Shown here piece by piece: positions 29,319 through 37,158 of a DNA stretch of 39,181 nt. The stretch comes from Chloroflexota bacterium (GTDB taxonomy: Bacteria > Chloroflexota > Anaerolineae > Anaerolineales > Villigracilaceae). Under the pieces are notes generated by a model that saw only the letters and a list, made by a program, of their open reading frames with translations, made no database searches and was not told the origin of the DNA. How positions within the stretch are numbered: position 1 is the first letter of the stretch; each line of letters opens with the position of its first letter. The stretch lies in contig JACRLC010000080.1 of assembly GCA_016235425.1 (NCBI GenBank), positions 1 to 39,181 on the forward strand, in the 5' to 3' direction. Both the position numbers and the translations under genes were made by a program.

Positions 29319-29355
29319 AAATGTTTTGGCGGCAGTTACCGCCGTCAAAACATTT
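29319..29355. repeat. Palindromic hairpin at the insertion point of the IS1595 element
   Basis: AAATGTTTTGGCGG pairs with CCGCC-GT-CAAAACATTT around CAGTTA. The 8-bp duplication GAAATGTT overlaps its first arm, so the element inserted at its edge. The hairpin overlaps the stop of the DUF3052-like gene and may be its terminator on the minus strand. Confidence 0.65.
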
Positions 29356-29767
29356 ATCGAAACGACCGCCGTGCCTCCCCCTCTTTATACGGCCTCAATG
29401 CAAACGCGGACCACGTCTCGTTGACCGAGACCTGGTTGATCCATTTGAGATCGAGCGCCTGGAGCGAGTCCCAGCCCTTGTCGCGGGTCAGGTCGGTCTG
29501 GATTTTGGATGTGCCTTTCGGGAAGGTGAGCCACAATAGGCTCACGGGTTTCAAGGCTTTGACGAGAAGAGGGGCGAGGGAGTCTAATTCAGCTTTGGAT
29601 TTGACGAAAACCTGCAACCAGTCGAATGGTCCGAACTCGAAGCGGGTGGATATGTCCGCATCGCGCGGGGCCGTGAGTTGATCCGGGCAGCCGGACGGGG
29701 CGTTCACTACTGCGGCATTCATCCCGCTTTTGAGTTTCATCTTTTCGGCGAGGGATTTTTCGGTCAT
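29354..29767 (-). CDS. DUF3052-like protein
   Basis: The 137-residue protein starts at ATG 29767, preceded by AAAGG six bases upstream; the frame extends to 29800 but the extra residues look non-coding. The pattern MTEKSLAEKMKLKSGMNAAV, then GPFDWLQVFVKSKAELD, LLWLTFPKGTSKIQTDL, TRDKGWDSLQ and NETWSAFALRPY is that of DUF3052-like proteins. These are small Rossmann-like proteins of unknown function with a conserved lysine/threonine-aspartate-leucine-threonine patch. The gene is divergent from plsC. Confidence 0.7.
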   Translation of the reverse strand: MTEKSLAEKMKLKSGMNAAVVNAPSGCPDQLTAPRDADISTRFEFGPFDWLQVFVKSKAELDSLAPLLVKALKPVSLLWLTFPKGTSKIQTDLTRDKGWDSLQALDLKWINQVSVNETWSAFALRPYKEGEARRSFR

Positions 29768-29884
29768 TGGAAACCTTTCCAGTAAATTTTTTCCAGGCAT
29801 GTCACATCCTGTTCTTGTTATTTTTGTAAGCCAGACACCGCGCGCGTCCTTTTTGTGTTATTCTCTGCGGACTGAAATGGAGAA

Positions 29885-30571
29885 ATGATGTCATTCAATG
29901 TGCTTTATTCGCTTGGAAAGATGTTTGTGCAAGCCTACTCACGGCTGTTGTTACGCATGGACGTTCACTGGCACGAGCGTCCGCCGGAGGGGCCAAAATT
30001 GTACATTGCCAATCATCCCAGTGCAACCGACCCGTTTTTGCTTCACCTGCTTTCCTGCCAGCCAATGAGCGTGATGATCACAGCCAACGCGTTTACTTTT
30101 CCATTGTTTGGTTTTTATATTCGTAAAGCCGGGCAAATTCCTGTCATTCCCGGCCAGGGCGAGCAGGCGTTGGAAAAGGCGCGCTGTCTTTTGGAGGCCG
30201 GTTATTCTGTGGGAATATTTCCCGAAGGCACGTTCAGCCCGCAGGCGGGCGGCTTTCACGAACCTCGCACAGGCGCGGCGCGGCTGGCTCTGAGCACGGG
30301 GGTACCTGTCATTCCGGTGGGCATTTCCCTGCCTCGGGAGAAGAGCCTGAAAATTTCATCCAGATTAAGCGGCAAACCGACAGTCGGTTACTGGTATTTG
30401 CGCGGCCCATATAGCATCACCGTGGGCAAGCCTATACGCTTCGAGGGCGATCCCCAGGATAAAAATCATGTTCACAAGACATCCCAGAGCATGATGGAGT
30501 GGGTGCGGACCCTGGCGCATGAAAGCGAACAACGTTTACGCCGTTTTATGTTTGTTGCCGCATCGGCTTAA
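29885..30571 (+). CDS. plsC: 1-acylglycerol-3-phosphate acyltransferase (PlsC-like)
   Basis: The 228-residue protein has the acyltransferase motifs NHPSATDPF (NHx4D, about residue 40), PVIPGQGEQALEKA, FPEGTFSP and PVIPVGISLP. These are the lysophosphatidic acid acyltransferase blocks I-IV in order. It would acylate lysophosphatidate at the membrane in phospholipid synthesis. The N-terminal hydrophobic segment is short. Two ATG codons (29885 and 29888) are adjacent, with TGGAG about six bases upstream. It is divergent from the DUF3052-like gene and stands alone. Confidence 0.85.
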   Translation: MMSFNVLYSLGKMFVQAYSRLLLRMDVHWHERPPEGPKLYIANHPSATDPFLLHLLSCQPMSVMITANAFTFPLFGFYIRKAGQIPVIPGQGEQALEKARCLLEAGYSVGIFPEGTFSPQAGGFHEPRTGAARLALSTGVPVIPVGISLPREKSLKISSRLSGKPTVGYWYLRGPYSITVGKPIRFEGDPQDKNHVHKTSQSMMEWVRTLAHESEQRLRRFMFVAASA

Positions 30572-30674
30572 AGCCGTTTTTTGCCTTGCAAAATTGGTGG
30601 TTGATTTGAAAAACTAACCGTGTTACCCTGTTTATATGCCATCGGTAATCTTGGTATGAAAGGAGGTGAAACTT

Positions 30675-30824
30675 TTGACAAGATTGAAGAAAGGACAAGG
30701 CTTGGTTGAGTACGCATTTATTCTTGTTTTGGTCGCTATTATTGTTATCGTGGCATTGTTTATGCTGGGAAACACCCTGGGAAACACCTTTAGCGATATC
30801 AACAACAGCCTTTCGTCCGTCTAA
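30675..30824 (+). CDS. Small Flp-type pilin
   Basis: The 49-residue protein (TTG start) has a near-perfect AAAGGAGGTGA Shine-Dalgarno eight bases upstream. It begins with basic residues, then G-QGLVEYAFILVLVAII, the class III (type IVb) prepilin cleavage site and hydrophobic helix of Flp pilins, with Glu five after the cleavage Gly. The C-terminal part is short (GNTFSDINNSLSSV). No tad assembly or prepilin peptidase genes are in the window, so assembly would depend on genes elsewhere. An intrinsic terminator follows immediately. Confidence 0.85.
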   Translation: MTRLKKGQGLVEYAFILVLVAIIVIVALFMLGNTLGNTFSDINNSLSSV

Positions 30825-30826
30825 AC

Positions 30827-30857
30827 AAAAAATCTCCCGTCAAACGGGAGATTTTTT
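30827..30857 (+). terminator. Intrinsic terminator of the Flp pilin gene
   Basis: AAAAAATCTCCCGT (30827-30840) and ACGGGAGATTTTTT (30844-30857) are exact complements with a three-base loop, giving a T6 run on the plus strand. It starts three bases after the stop codon. Confidence 0.93.
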
Positions 30858-30878
30858 GTTTGATGCTTTATTAATTTC

Positions 30879-31029
30879 GGCTCTCCCGTTTTTAACGGGA
30901 AAACCCAAAACCTCAGCCGCGAATTTCGCGAATTACACGAATTTTTGAAACCAATCCGCGCTCATCCGCGCAATTCGCGGCAAAGGAACTTGTCGTTCGG
31001 CGCTCTGTCCCGTCAGAAACGGGAGAGCC
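30879..31029. repeat. Inverted-repeat-bounded cassette containing a dispersed repeat
   Basis: GGCTCTCCCGTTTTTAACGG (from 30879) and the imperfect complement ending GGGAGAGCC (31009-31029) flank about 110 bases. That interval includes the CAGCCGCGAAT repeat at 30911-30985, a second copy of the one at 28156. The inverted ends share CTCCCGT with the preceding terminator. No gene is seen here. Confidence 0.55.
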
Positions 31030-31035
31030 TTAATT

Positions 31036-33954
31036 TCAAGCGATTGCGGACTTTTTATCATTCAACCGCAGGAAGAATTTTGTGATCTCTTCCGCAAATG
31101 CCGGTACGAGTGCAAGCCCAACCACAATACTCCATTCACGCAGGCTGAGGAAGTGTGTATTGAAGATGGGCTGCAGGAAGGGGACCGAACATACGATCAA
31201 AAGCAAAGCGATGGAAAGCCCAACCGCATATTGCATCCACTTGTTGGAGAAGATGCCGATCTTGAAGAGCGAGGCGCGTTCCGAGCGCACGGTATAAGCG
31301 CGGAACAACTCGCATAAGGAGAGCGTGACGAAGGCCATGGTTTCGGCAGTCTGCACGTCCACGCCGCGCCAATCGTGTTCCAGGACAAAGGACAAAGCGT
31401 TCATGCCCGACGGGATGACTGCTCCCGCTTCGAGATGCCAAATCAAGCCGAGGACAAATGCGCCCAACACCGCCCCTGTTTGCGCGATGGTTTGTACGAA
31501 AATTCCAATGCCCATGCTTCGGTTCACAATCGGTTCCGATTTGGCACGCGGCCTCTGGTCCATGATATCGGGGTCGCCTTTTTCCATGGCGAGGGCGAGC
31601 GCGGGTGCGCCGTCTGTAATGAGGTTAAGCCACAATAATTGAATAGCCGTGAGCGGCGCGGGCAGTCCTGCCAGGGTGGCGAGGAAGATGATCATGATCT
31701 CGGCCACGTTGGATGAAAGCAGGAAGAACACGAACTTGCGGATGTTACTGTAGATGATCCGCCCCTGTTCCACCGCCGCAACGATGCTGGCGTAGTTATC
31801 GTCGGTCAGCACCATGTCTGCGGTTTCCTTCGCCACGTCCGTGCCGGTGATGCCCATCGCCACGCCGATGTCGGCGCGTTTGATGGCGGGCGCGTCGTTG
31901 ACGCCGTCGCCCGTCATTGCCACGATCTCATCGTTGGCCTGCAACGCGTCCACGATGCGCATTTTGTGTTCGGGGGAGACGCGTGCGAACACGTCGGTGA
32001 CTTCGATCTCGTTCTTCAACTCCTCGTCCGACATGTGATCGAGTTCCGCTCCCGTCCGAACCTTGTGGCCGGGACGCAAAAGCCCGATGGTTTCCGCGAT
32101 CGCTTTGGCGGTGTTCGGGTAATCGCCCGTGATCATCACGGTGCGGATGCCTGCGTGACGCGCTTTTTCGAGGGCGGGTTTTACTTCCGTGCGCGCCGGG
32201 TCGATCATTCCCATCAAACCGACGAAGACCAGTTCCTGTTCGAGTTCTTCAGCTTTGATGTTGTCCGGGTTATCTGGCACATCTTTCACCACACGATAAG
32301 CCACGCCAAGCACGCGCAGCGCATCTTTGGTCATGGCATCGTTTGCGGCAATGATGCGGTCGCGGCTGGCTTTGTCAAGCGGTTTTGTCTCGTCGTTCAT
32401 ATCCTGATATTTGGTGCAGAGTTCCAGCACCACATCAGGAGCGCCTTTCATGGTGACCACGTCCCAGTTTTTGTGCTTCTCGTCTGTGAACGGTGAGGGG
32501 TCTTCACTGCGCGGCGCTTTAACGTCGTGGATCGTGATCATGCGTTTGCGCTCGGAGTCGAACGGCACTTCGCTCTCGCGTGGATAGGCTTCGTCAATTT
32601 CGACGTGAATTGCCCCAGCCTTGGCCGCCGCGACAACCAGTGCACCTTCGGTCGGGTCGCCGACGATGCGATAGGTCTGATTCTCTTCGCTCTCGCCCGT
32701 GATCTCGATTTCCGCATCGTTGTTCAATAAACCGAGCCATAAAGTGGTGAGCGCGGCGGGATATTTGTTGATGTCCACCGGCTTTTCGTCTATGAGAAAA
32801 TCGCCCTTCGGCACATACCCTGTGCCGGTGACACAGATGAATTGACTGTCCACCCACATGCGTGTGACCGTCATTTCGTTTTGGGTCAACGTGCCGGTTT
32901 TATCGGAACAAATCGTGGTGGCCGATCCAAGCGTCTCCACCGAGGACAGCTTTCGGATCAGCGCGTGGCGGCGGATCATCTCGCGCATCCCGAGCGCGAG
33001 GCTGATGGTCACAACTGCGGGGAGTCCCTCAGGCACGGCGGCAATTGCCAGGCTGATGGCAATGATGAAGACTTCCGTGATCTCTGCCGCGTATTCCTTC
33101 ATATAAGCGAGGGGCCCCGTGAAAAGCTGGTTGATTTCAGTGTAGTTTATCAGCGCCACGATGAAGACCACCGCGACAAGGATCAGCGACCCGATGGACA
33201 GCGACTTGCCGAGTTGGTCGAGCCGCTTTTGAAGCGGGGTTTCTTCCGCCTCCACATTCTGCAGCATCGTGGCGATCAGGCCGAGTTGGGTAAACATGCC
33301 GGTGCTGGTCACCACGCCGCGCCCGCGCCCATAAGACACGACCGTGCCCATAAAGGCCGTGTTTTTGCGGTCGCCCAATGGCACGTTTTTATCCAATACA
33401 GTGGCGGCATTCTTTTGCACCGGCAGTGACTCGCCCGTGAGCGAAGCCTCCTCCACGCGCAAGTTGACGGCTTCGAGCAGGCGAATGTCCGCCGGGATGA
33501 AGTTTCCCGCTTCCAGAAAAACAATGTCGCCCGGCACCAGGTTGTACGAGGGCACAGACTGTCTGTGCCCGTCGCGTAACACATGGGCGTCGGGCGCGGC
33601 CAGCTTCTTGAGTGCGGCCAGCGCCTCCTCTGCGCGTTGCTCCTGGACAATGCCAAGCACCGCATTCAAAACAACGATTGCCATGATGGCCGCGGCTTCC
33701 ACGTAGTCACCCAGCAAAGCCGAGACGACCGAAGCCGCGATCAACAGGATGACAACGAAATTATTGAGTTGCTCCCATAGCATTTGCAGGAAACCAGGAC
33801 GCGTTGCTTCAAGTAACTGGTTCTGCCCGTAATGCGCCAGCCTGCGTTCCGCCTCTTCGGTGGTCAAGCCTTGTTCTTTAACTTCGAGGTGCTTGAGCAC
33901 CTCTTCGGCCTTCAGCGCATGCCATTCCTGCTGTTTGTTTTCTTCATGCAACAT
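31036..33954 (-). CDS. P2A-type cation-transporting ATPase, probable Mn2+/Ca2+ exporter
   Basis: The 972-residue P-type ATPase has an N-terminal cation-ATPase segment and the actuator motif SLTGESLPV. The TM4 ion site is AAVPEGLPAVVTI, the phosphorylation motif DKTGTLTQNEM, the hinge GDGVNDAPAIKRADIG and TM6 LLWLNLITDGAPALALAMEK. The PEGLP and NLITD residues place it with SERCA/PMR1-like (P2A) pumps for Ca2+ or Mn2+. AGGAG lies eight bases upstream of ATG 33954. The leader carries a yybP-ykoY riboswitch and terminator, so manganese probably induces expression, and Mn2+ efflux is the preferred role. A 21-bp palindrome lies in the actuator region (33550-33570) without changing protein length. 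Confidence 0.92.
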   Translation of the reverse strand: MLHEENKQQEWHALKAEEVLKHLEVKEQGLTTEEAERRLAHYGQNQLLEATRPGFLQMLWEQLNNFVVILLIAASVVSALLGDYVEAAAIMAIVVLNAVLGIVQEQRAEEALAALKKLAAPDAHVLRDGHRQSVPSYNLVPGDIVFLEAGNFIPADIRLLEAVNLRVEEASLTGESLPVQKNAATVLDKNVPLGDRKNTAFMGTVVSYGRGRGVVTSTGMFTQLGLIATMLQNVEAEETPLQKRLDQLGKSLSIGSLILVAVVFIVALINYTEINQLFTGPLAYMKEYAAEITEVFIIAISLAIAAVPEGLPAVVTISLALGMREMIRRHALIRKLSSVETLGSATTICSDKTGTLTQNEMTVTRMWVDSQFICVTGTGYVPKGDFLIDEKPVDINKYPAALTTLWLGLLNNDAEIEITGESEENQTYRIVGDPTEGALVVAAAKAGAIHVEIDEAYPRESEVPFDSERKRMITIHDVKAPRSEDPSPFTDEKHKNWDVVTMKGAPDVVLELCTKYQDMNDETKPLDKASRDRIIAANDAMTKDALRVLGVAYRVVKDVPDNPDNIKAEELEQELVFVGLMGMIDPARTEVKPALEKARHAGIRTVMITGDYPNTAKAIAETIGLLRPGHKVRTGAELDHMSDEELKNEIEVTDVFARVSPEHKMRIVDALQANDEIVAMTGDGVNDAPAIKRADIGVAMGITGTDVAKETADMVLTDDNYASIVAAVEQGRIIYSNIRKFVFFLLSSNVAEIMIIFLATLAGLPAPLTAIQLLWLNLITDGAPALALAMEKGDPDIMDQRPRAKSEPIVNRSMGIGIFVQTIAQTGAVLGAFVLGLIWHLEAGAVIPSGMNALSFVLEHDWRGVDVQTAETMAFVTLSLCELFRAYTVRSERASLFKIGIFSNKWMQYAVGLSIALLLIVCSVPFLQPIFNTHFLSLREWSIVVGLALVPAFAEEITKFFLRLNDKKSAIA
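33550..33570. repeat. 21-bp perfect palindrome in the P-type ATPase gene
   Basis: GGGCACAGAC and its exact complement flank a single T. It encodes GHRQSVP in the loop before NLVPGDIV. It may be a short dispersed repeat that has replaced ordinary codons, because the protein length here is normal. Confidence 0.5.
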
Positions 33955-34002
33955 ACAAAAAACTCCTGAATTGAGATAAGAGCGCTGTCCCGCAAATTAA
34001 AA

Positions 34003-34032
34003 CGAGACCACCACGCCTCCGTGATGGTCTCG
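34003..34032 (-). terminator. Riboswitch-controlled terminator upstream of the P-type ATPase
   Basis: On the minus strand CGAGACCATCAC and GTGGTGGTCTCG pair around GGAGGC, followed by TTTTAATTT. The 5' arm includes the conserved GGCGAGACC end of the riboswitch, so ligand binding can decide whether the terminator forms. Confidence 0.8.
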
Positions 34033-34140
34033 CCTAACGCTAAAGTGAGAGCGTCCGGGTTGCCGAGAGCAAGATTGCCCTGTCTTGACGACAACTCGTC
34101 CTGAAAATCTCAGGCGGCTACTCCCCAATCGGCCTGAGTG
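34024..34140 (-). promoter_or_regulatory. yybP-ykoY (manganese) riboswitch
   Basis: Read on the minus strand, the leader contains the family's conserved pieces in order: GGGGAGTAGCCGC (at 34125-34113), CTGAGATTTTCAGGACGAG, TTGTCGTCAAGACA, CGGCAACCCGG and GGCGAGACC. These match the Mn2+-sensing yybP-ykoY aptamer, which commonly precedes Mn exporters and some P-type ATPases. Coordinates are approximate. The ATPase start is about 70 bases beyond the 3' end. Confidence 0.85.
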
Positions 34141-34218
34141 TATCCAGTTGCAAAAGGATTGTCAAGCAGGCGGGGTCAACAAAAGTGTTGGGTTATTCGT
34201 TGTCTAATTTCACGGAAG

Positions 34219-35472
34219 TTATGGCTCGATCTTCGTGCCTGCCGGAATCTCCGCGTCTTTAGGGATGACCACAATTCCGTCGCGGACATACCAATTGCCG
34301 TGATCCAGGTCCGTGTCCCGCGGGAACGGGCGGATGGTCACACCTTCGCCGATGCGCGCGTTCTTATCCAAAATCGCGCCCTCGATGTGCGAGTTCGCCC
34401 CGATCCCTATCTGAATGCTGTGCGGGGTAAGTTCCGTGTCGTAATAATCCGCGCCCATCACGATGCTGTCTTTTATCGTCGTGCCGGCTGAAATCTGGCT
34501 TCGTATGCCGATGATCGAATGAGTAATGTCCGCTTTCAAAATGCGGCAGCCTTCGGCGAGCATTACGTCTTTCAATTTGCTGTCCTCCACAATCGAGCCG
34601 GGAAGGAAGCGCGTATCCGTATAGATCGGCAGTTTTGGATCGTAGAATGTGAAAGGCGAGCGCGGCGTGGTCAGCGCCAGGTTGGTCTCGTAGAACGAAC
34701 GGATCGTTCCAATATCCTGCCAGTAGCCGTCGAAGTCAAACCCGTAGACCGCAAGCGAATTGATCGCCTCCGGGATGATGTCCTTGCCGAAATCATCGTG
34801 TTTTGGGTGCTGGGTGAGCAGTTCCATCAACACTTTGGCGTTGAAGAGATAAATTCCCATCGAGCCGAGAAATGGGCGTTTTTCATCGTCGCGGCTCACA
34901 AATTTTTTCTGGACTTCCGGATCCTTGGGCTTTTCAACAAACGACGAGATGCGGCAATCCTTTTCGCGTTTCAGCAGGCCAAAACGCGGCGCATCTTCCC
35001 GCGAGACGGGTTGAACTGCCACCGTTATATCGGCCTTGTTCTCCCAATGGAAATTCGCCATGGCGGCGTAGTCCATGCGGTAAAGGTGGTCGCCCGCCAG
35101 AATCAAAACGTACTTCGCGTCTGTCGCGTGGATTTCAAACAACTGCTTCCGCACCGCGTCGGCTGTGCCCTGATACCAGTCCGCGCTTTCCATGGTTTGC
35201 TCGGCGGCCCAAATCTGCACCCAGCCGGTATGGAATGCGTCGAAGTTATACGTGCGGGTGATGTGCCGGTGAAGTGAGACCGAGTTGAACTGCGTCAAAA
35301 TCGCGATGCGGAAAATCTCCGAGTTGATGCAGTTGCTGATGGGAATGTCGATCAGGCGGTATTTGCCTGCAATGGGAACGGCGGGCTTCGAGCGCATCTG
35401 TGTGAGCGGATACAACCGCGCGCCGCGTCCTCCCCCTAAAATAACTGCCAGGATATCGTTCAATGACGGCAT
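34219..35472 (-). CDS. glgC: Glucose-1-phosphate adenylyltransferase
   Basis: The 417-residue enzyme makes ADP-glucose for glycogen synthesis. The nucleotide-binding N-terminus is VILGGGRGARLYPLTQMRSK, followed by KYRLIDIPISNCINS, the active site region LILAGDHLYRMDYAAM, FVEKPKDP and GSMGIYLF. The C-terminal part shows hexapeptide-repeat beta-helix pattern (IGIRSQISAGTTIKDSIVMG, then GIGANSHIEGAILDKNARIG). Length and motif order are normal for GlgC. AGGAGG lies seven bases upstream of ATG 35472. The small membrane gene at 35503 is directly upstream on the same strand. No other glg gene is in the window. Confidence 0.95.
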   Translation of the reverse strand: MPSLNDILAVILGGGRGARLYPLTQMRSKPAVPIAGKYRLIDIPISNCINSEIFRIAILTQFNSVSLHRHITRTYNFDAFHTGWVQIWAAEQTMESADWYQGTADAVRKQLFEIHATDAKYVLILAGDHLYRMDYAAMANFHWENKADITVAVQPVSREDAPRFGLLKREKDCRISSFVEKPKDPEVQKKFVSRDDEKRPFLGSMGIYLFNAKVLMELLTQHPKHDDFGKDIIPEAINSLAVYGFDFDGYWQDIGTIRSFYETNLALTTPRSPFTFYDPKLPIYTDTRFLPGSIVEDSKLKDVMLAEGCRILKADITHSIIGIRSQISAGTTIKDSIVMGADYYDTELTPHSIQIGIGANSHIEGAILDKNARIGEGVTIRPFPRDTDLDHGNWYVRDGIVVIPKDAEIPAGTKIEP

Positions 35473-35502
35473 GTTGGCCTCCTGGAAATGGAATGAAAAA
35501 AC

Positions 35503-35610
35503 TTATTGTTTGGAATTAATGAGCTTGCGAACACGATGCGCGATATACACTATCGGATAGGCCAGCAGGATGAGCAGGTCTATCACAGCAAATATAAAGT
35601 AAAGCTTCAT
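35503..35610 (-). CDS. 35-residue single-pass membrane protein upstream of glgC
   Basis: ATG 35610 is preceded by GGAGGTG with six bases of spacing, a strong ribosome binding site. The product (MKLYFIFAVIDLLILLAYPI, then a basic HRVRKLINSKQ end) has one hydrophobic segment with a positively charged cytoplasmic tail. It ends 30 bases before the glgC start and is probably cotranscribed with it. The family is not recognised; the strong signal and typical topology favour a real microprotein. Confidence 0.6.
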   Translation of the reverse strand: MKLYFIFAVIDLLILLAYPIVYIAHRVRKLINSKQ

Positions 35611-35660
35611 CTTGCACCTCCGGTCACCGTGACCTCAAATTTTGCTGTCACGACGTAAGC

Positions 35661-35691
35661 AAAAAGCGAGACGGCCGCATGGCAATCTCGC
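35661..35691 (-). terminator. Terminator between tRNA-Leu and the small membrane gene
   Basis: On the minus strand GCGAGATTGCC and GGCCGTCTCGC form a stem with a two-by-two internal mismatch around ATGC, followed by TTTTTG. It could end the tRNA transcript or attenuate transcription into the small gene and glgC. Confidence 0.6.
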
Positions 35692-35836
35692 CTCAATCCT
35701 GCCAGCGGCAGGGAATTTCGTGAAAAATCGCTATGTTACAGAGTACCGCATAAATAATAGCTGAAACGAAATCTGTTTTATGCTCCTGGCTTGTTCCAGC
35801 AAGTTCAGCATTTGTGCAACAGCGGTATAATCTCAG

Positions 35837-35919
<83 letters not shown>

Positions 35920-35929
35920 TGGTGCACGT

Positions 35930-35959
35930 AGTATAACAAACCCCCACTGATAAGGTCAA
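35930..35959 (-). promoter_or_regulatory. Promoter of tRNA-Leu
   Basis: On the minus strand TTGACC (-35, at 35959-35954) and TATACT (-10, at 35935-35930) are 18 bases apart, or 17 bases if TTATAC is taken. The tRNA begins 10 bases downstream. It abuts the divergent ychF start at 35961. Confidence 0.75.
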
Positions 35960-35960
35960 G

Positions 35961-37019
35961 ATGAAACTAGGAATCATTGGATTACCCCAAAGCGGAAAAA
36001 CAACCATCTTCAACGCGTTGACGCGCGGTAATGCCCCCACCACCGCATCCGCAGGGCGCATCGAAGTCCACCAGGCAGTTGTGGATGTCCCCGACCCGCG
36101 CGTGGACAAACTCTCGAGCATGTTCAACCCAAAGAAGACAATCTACGCCAAAGTGACTTATGCGGATATCGCGGGACTTGAAACTGGTTCCGCCAAAAGC
36201 GGCATTTCCGGCCAACTGTTGAATCAGCTCAACCAAATGGACGGCCTGCTCCTCGTTATTCGCGGCTTCGAGGATGACAACGTAATGCACCCCAACGGGA
36301 CAGTTGATCCTAAACGCGACGTGGACACGATGTTGAGCGAATTGCTTCTCAACGACTTGATTGCCGTGGAGCGCAAGCTGGAGCGTCTGACCGAAGAACG
36401 CAAGAAGGGCGGCACAGACAAGGTTTTGAACGAACGCCAGACTGTGCTTTTCAAACGCCTGCACGAGGCCCTGAACGAAGGCATGCCGCTCCGCAAGTTG
36501 GAGTACAACCCCGAAGAGGCCAGGGAACTCGCCTCGTTTGGCCTGCTCACACGCAAACCGATCCTCACCGTGTTCAACATGGGTGAAGGACAGTCCGCGC
36601 CGCAGGTGGAACTGGATCACCCCAGCGTTTCACTGTTTGGCAAGCTGGAAATGGAGATCGCCCAACTCAGCCCGGACGATGCCGCGGTTTTTATGCAGGA
36701 ATATGGAATCGAAGAACTCAGCCTGAGCAAAATGATCCGTCTCTCGTATGATTTGCTTCAGCTGCAATCCTTCTTCACCGTCGGCGAAGATGAAGTCCGT
36801 GCGTGGACGACCCATCGCGGCGCGCACGCGCAGGAGGCAGCTGGCGAAATTCACACCGATCTTCAACGGGGATTTGTACGGGCGGAGGTCGTTGCCTATG
36901 AGGACCTCATCAGCCTCGGGTCCATGAATGAAGCGAAGTCAAAGGGGAAACTGAGGCTGGAGGGCAAGGAATATCCCGTCAAGGATGGGGATATCATGCA
37001 CATCCGATTTAATGTATAA
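35961..37019 (+). CDS. ychF: YchF-type ribosome-associated nucleotide hydrolase
   Basis: The 352-residue Obg-family P-loop protein has the Walker A GLPQSGKTTIFNAL at residues 7-20. Motif G3 is DIAGLETGSAKSGISGQ, with a coiled coil following it. The nucleotide-base motif is VFNMGE, replacing the NKxD of GTPases as in YchF, which prefers ATP. A C-terminal TGS domain follows (SFFTVGEDEVRAWTTHRG, then IHTDLQRGFVRAEVVAYEDL). Its length is close to the 363 of E. coli YchF. AAGG lies five bases upstream of the ATG. YchF associates with ribosomes and affects redox stress responses. It is transcribed divergently from tRNA-Leu. Confidence 0.95.
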   Translation: MKLGIIGLPQSGKTTIFNALTRGNAPTTASAGRIEVHQAVVDVPDPRVDKLSSMFNPKKTIYAKVTYADIAGLETGSAKSGISGQLLNQLNQMDGLLLVIRGFEDDNVMHPNGTVDPKRDVDTMLSELLLNDLIAVERKLERLTEERKKGGTDKVLNERQTVLFKRLHEALNEGMPLRKLEYNPEEARELASFGLLTRKPILTVFNMGEGQSAPQVELDHPSVSLFGKLEMEIAQLSPDDAAVFMQEYGIEELSLSKMIRLSYDLLQLQSFFTVGEDEVRAWTTHRGAHAQEAAGEIHTDLQRGFVRAEVVAYEDLISLGSMNEAKSKGKLRLEGKEYPVKDGDIMHIRFNV

Positions 37020-37020
37020 A

Positions 37021-37140
37021 TGTCATTGTAGGGCGGGTCTGTGCCGAAGCAATCTCCCGTTTAATAAAAAACCTCTTCAAACGGATTCCCCGCCTAACTG
37101 GAGATTGCTTCGTCGCTGAAGAACGCTCCTCGCAATGACA
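37021..37140. repeat. Palindromic repeat (family A) between ychF and the peptidase gene
   Basis: It begins TGTCATTGTAG directly after the ychF stop and ends CGCAATGACA, with inner GAAGCAATCTCC and GGAGATTGCTTC stems and a divergent centre. It is related to 14867-14976 in res and 38929-39033. Confidence 0.85.
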
Positions 37141-37158
37141 TTACATAAGGAGAACATT

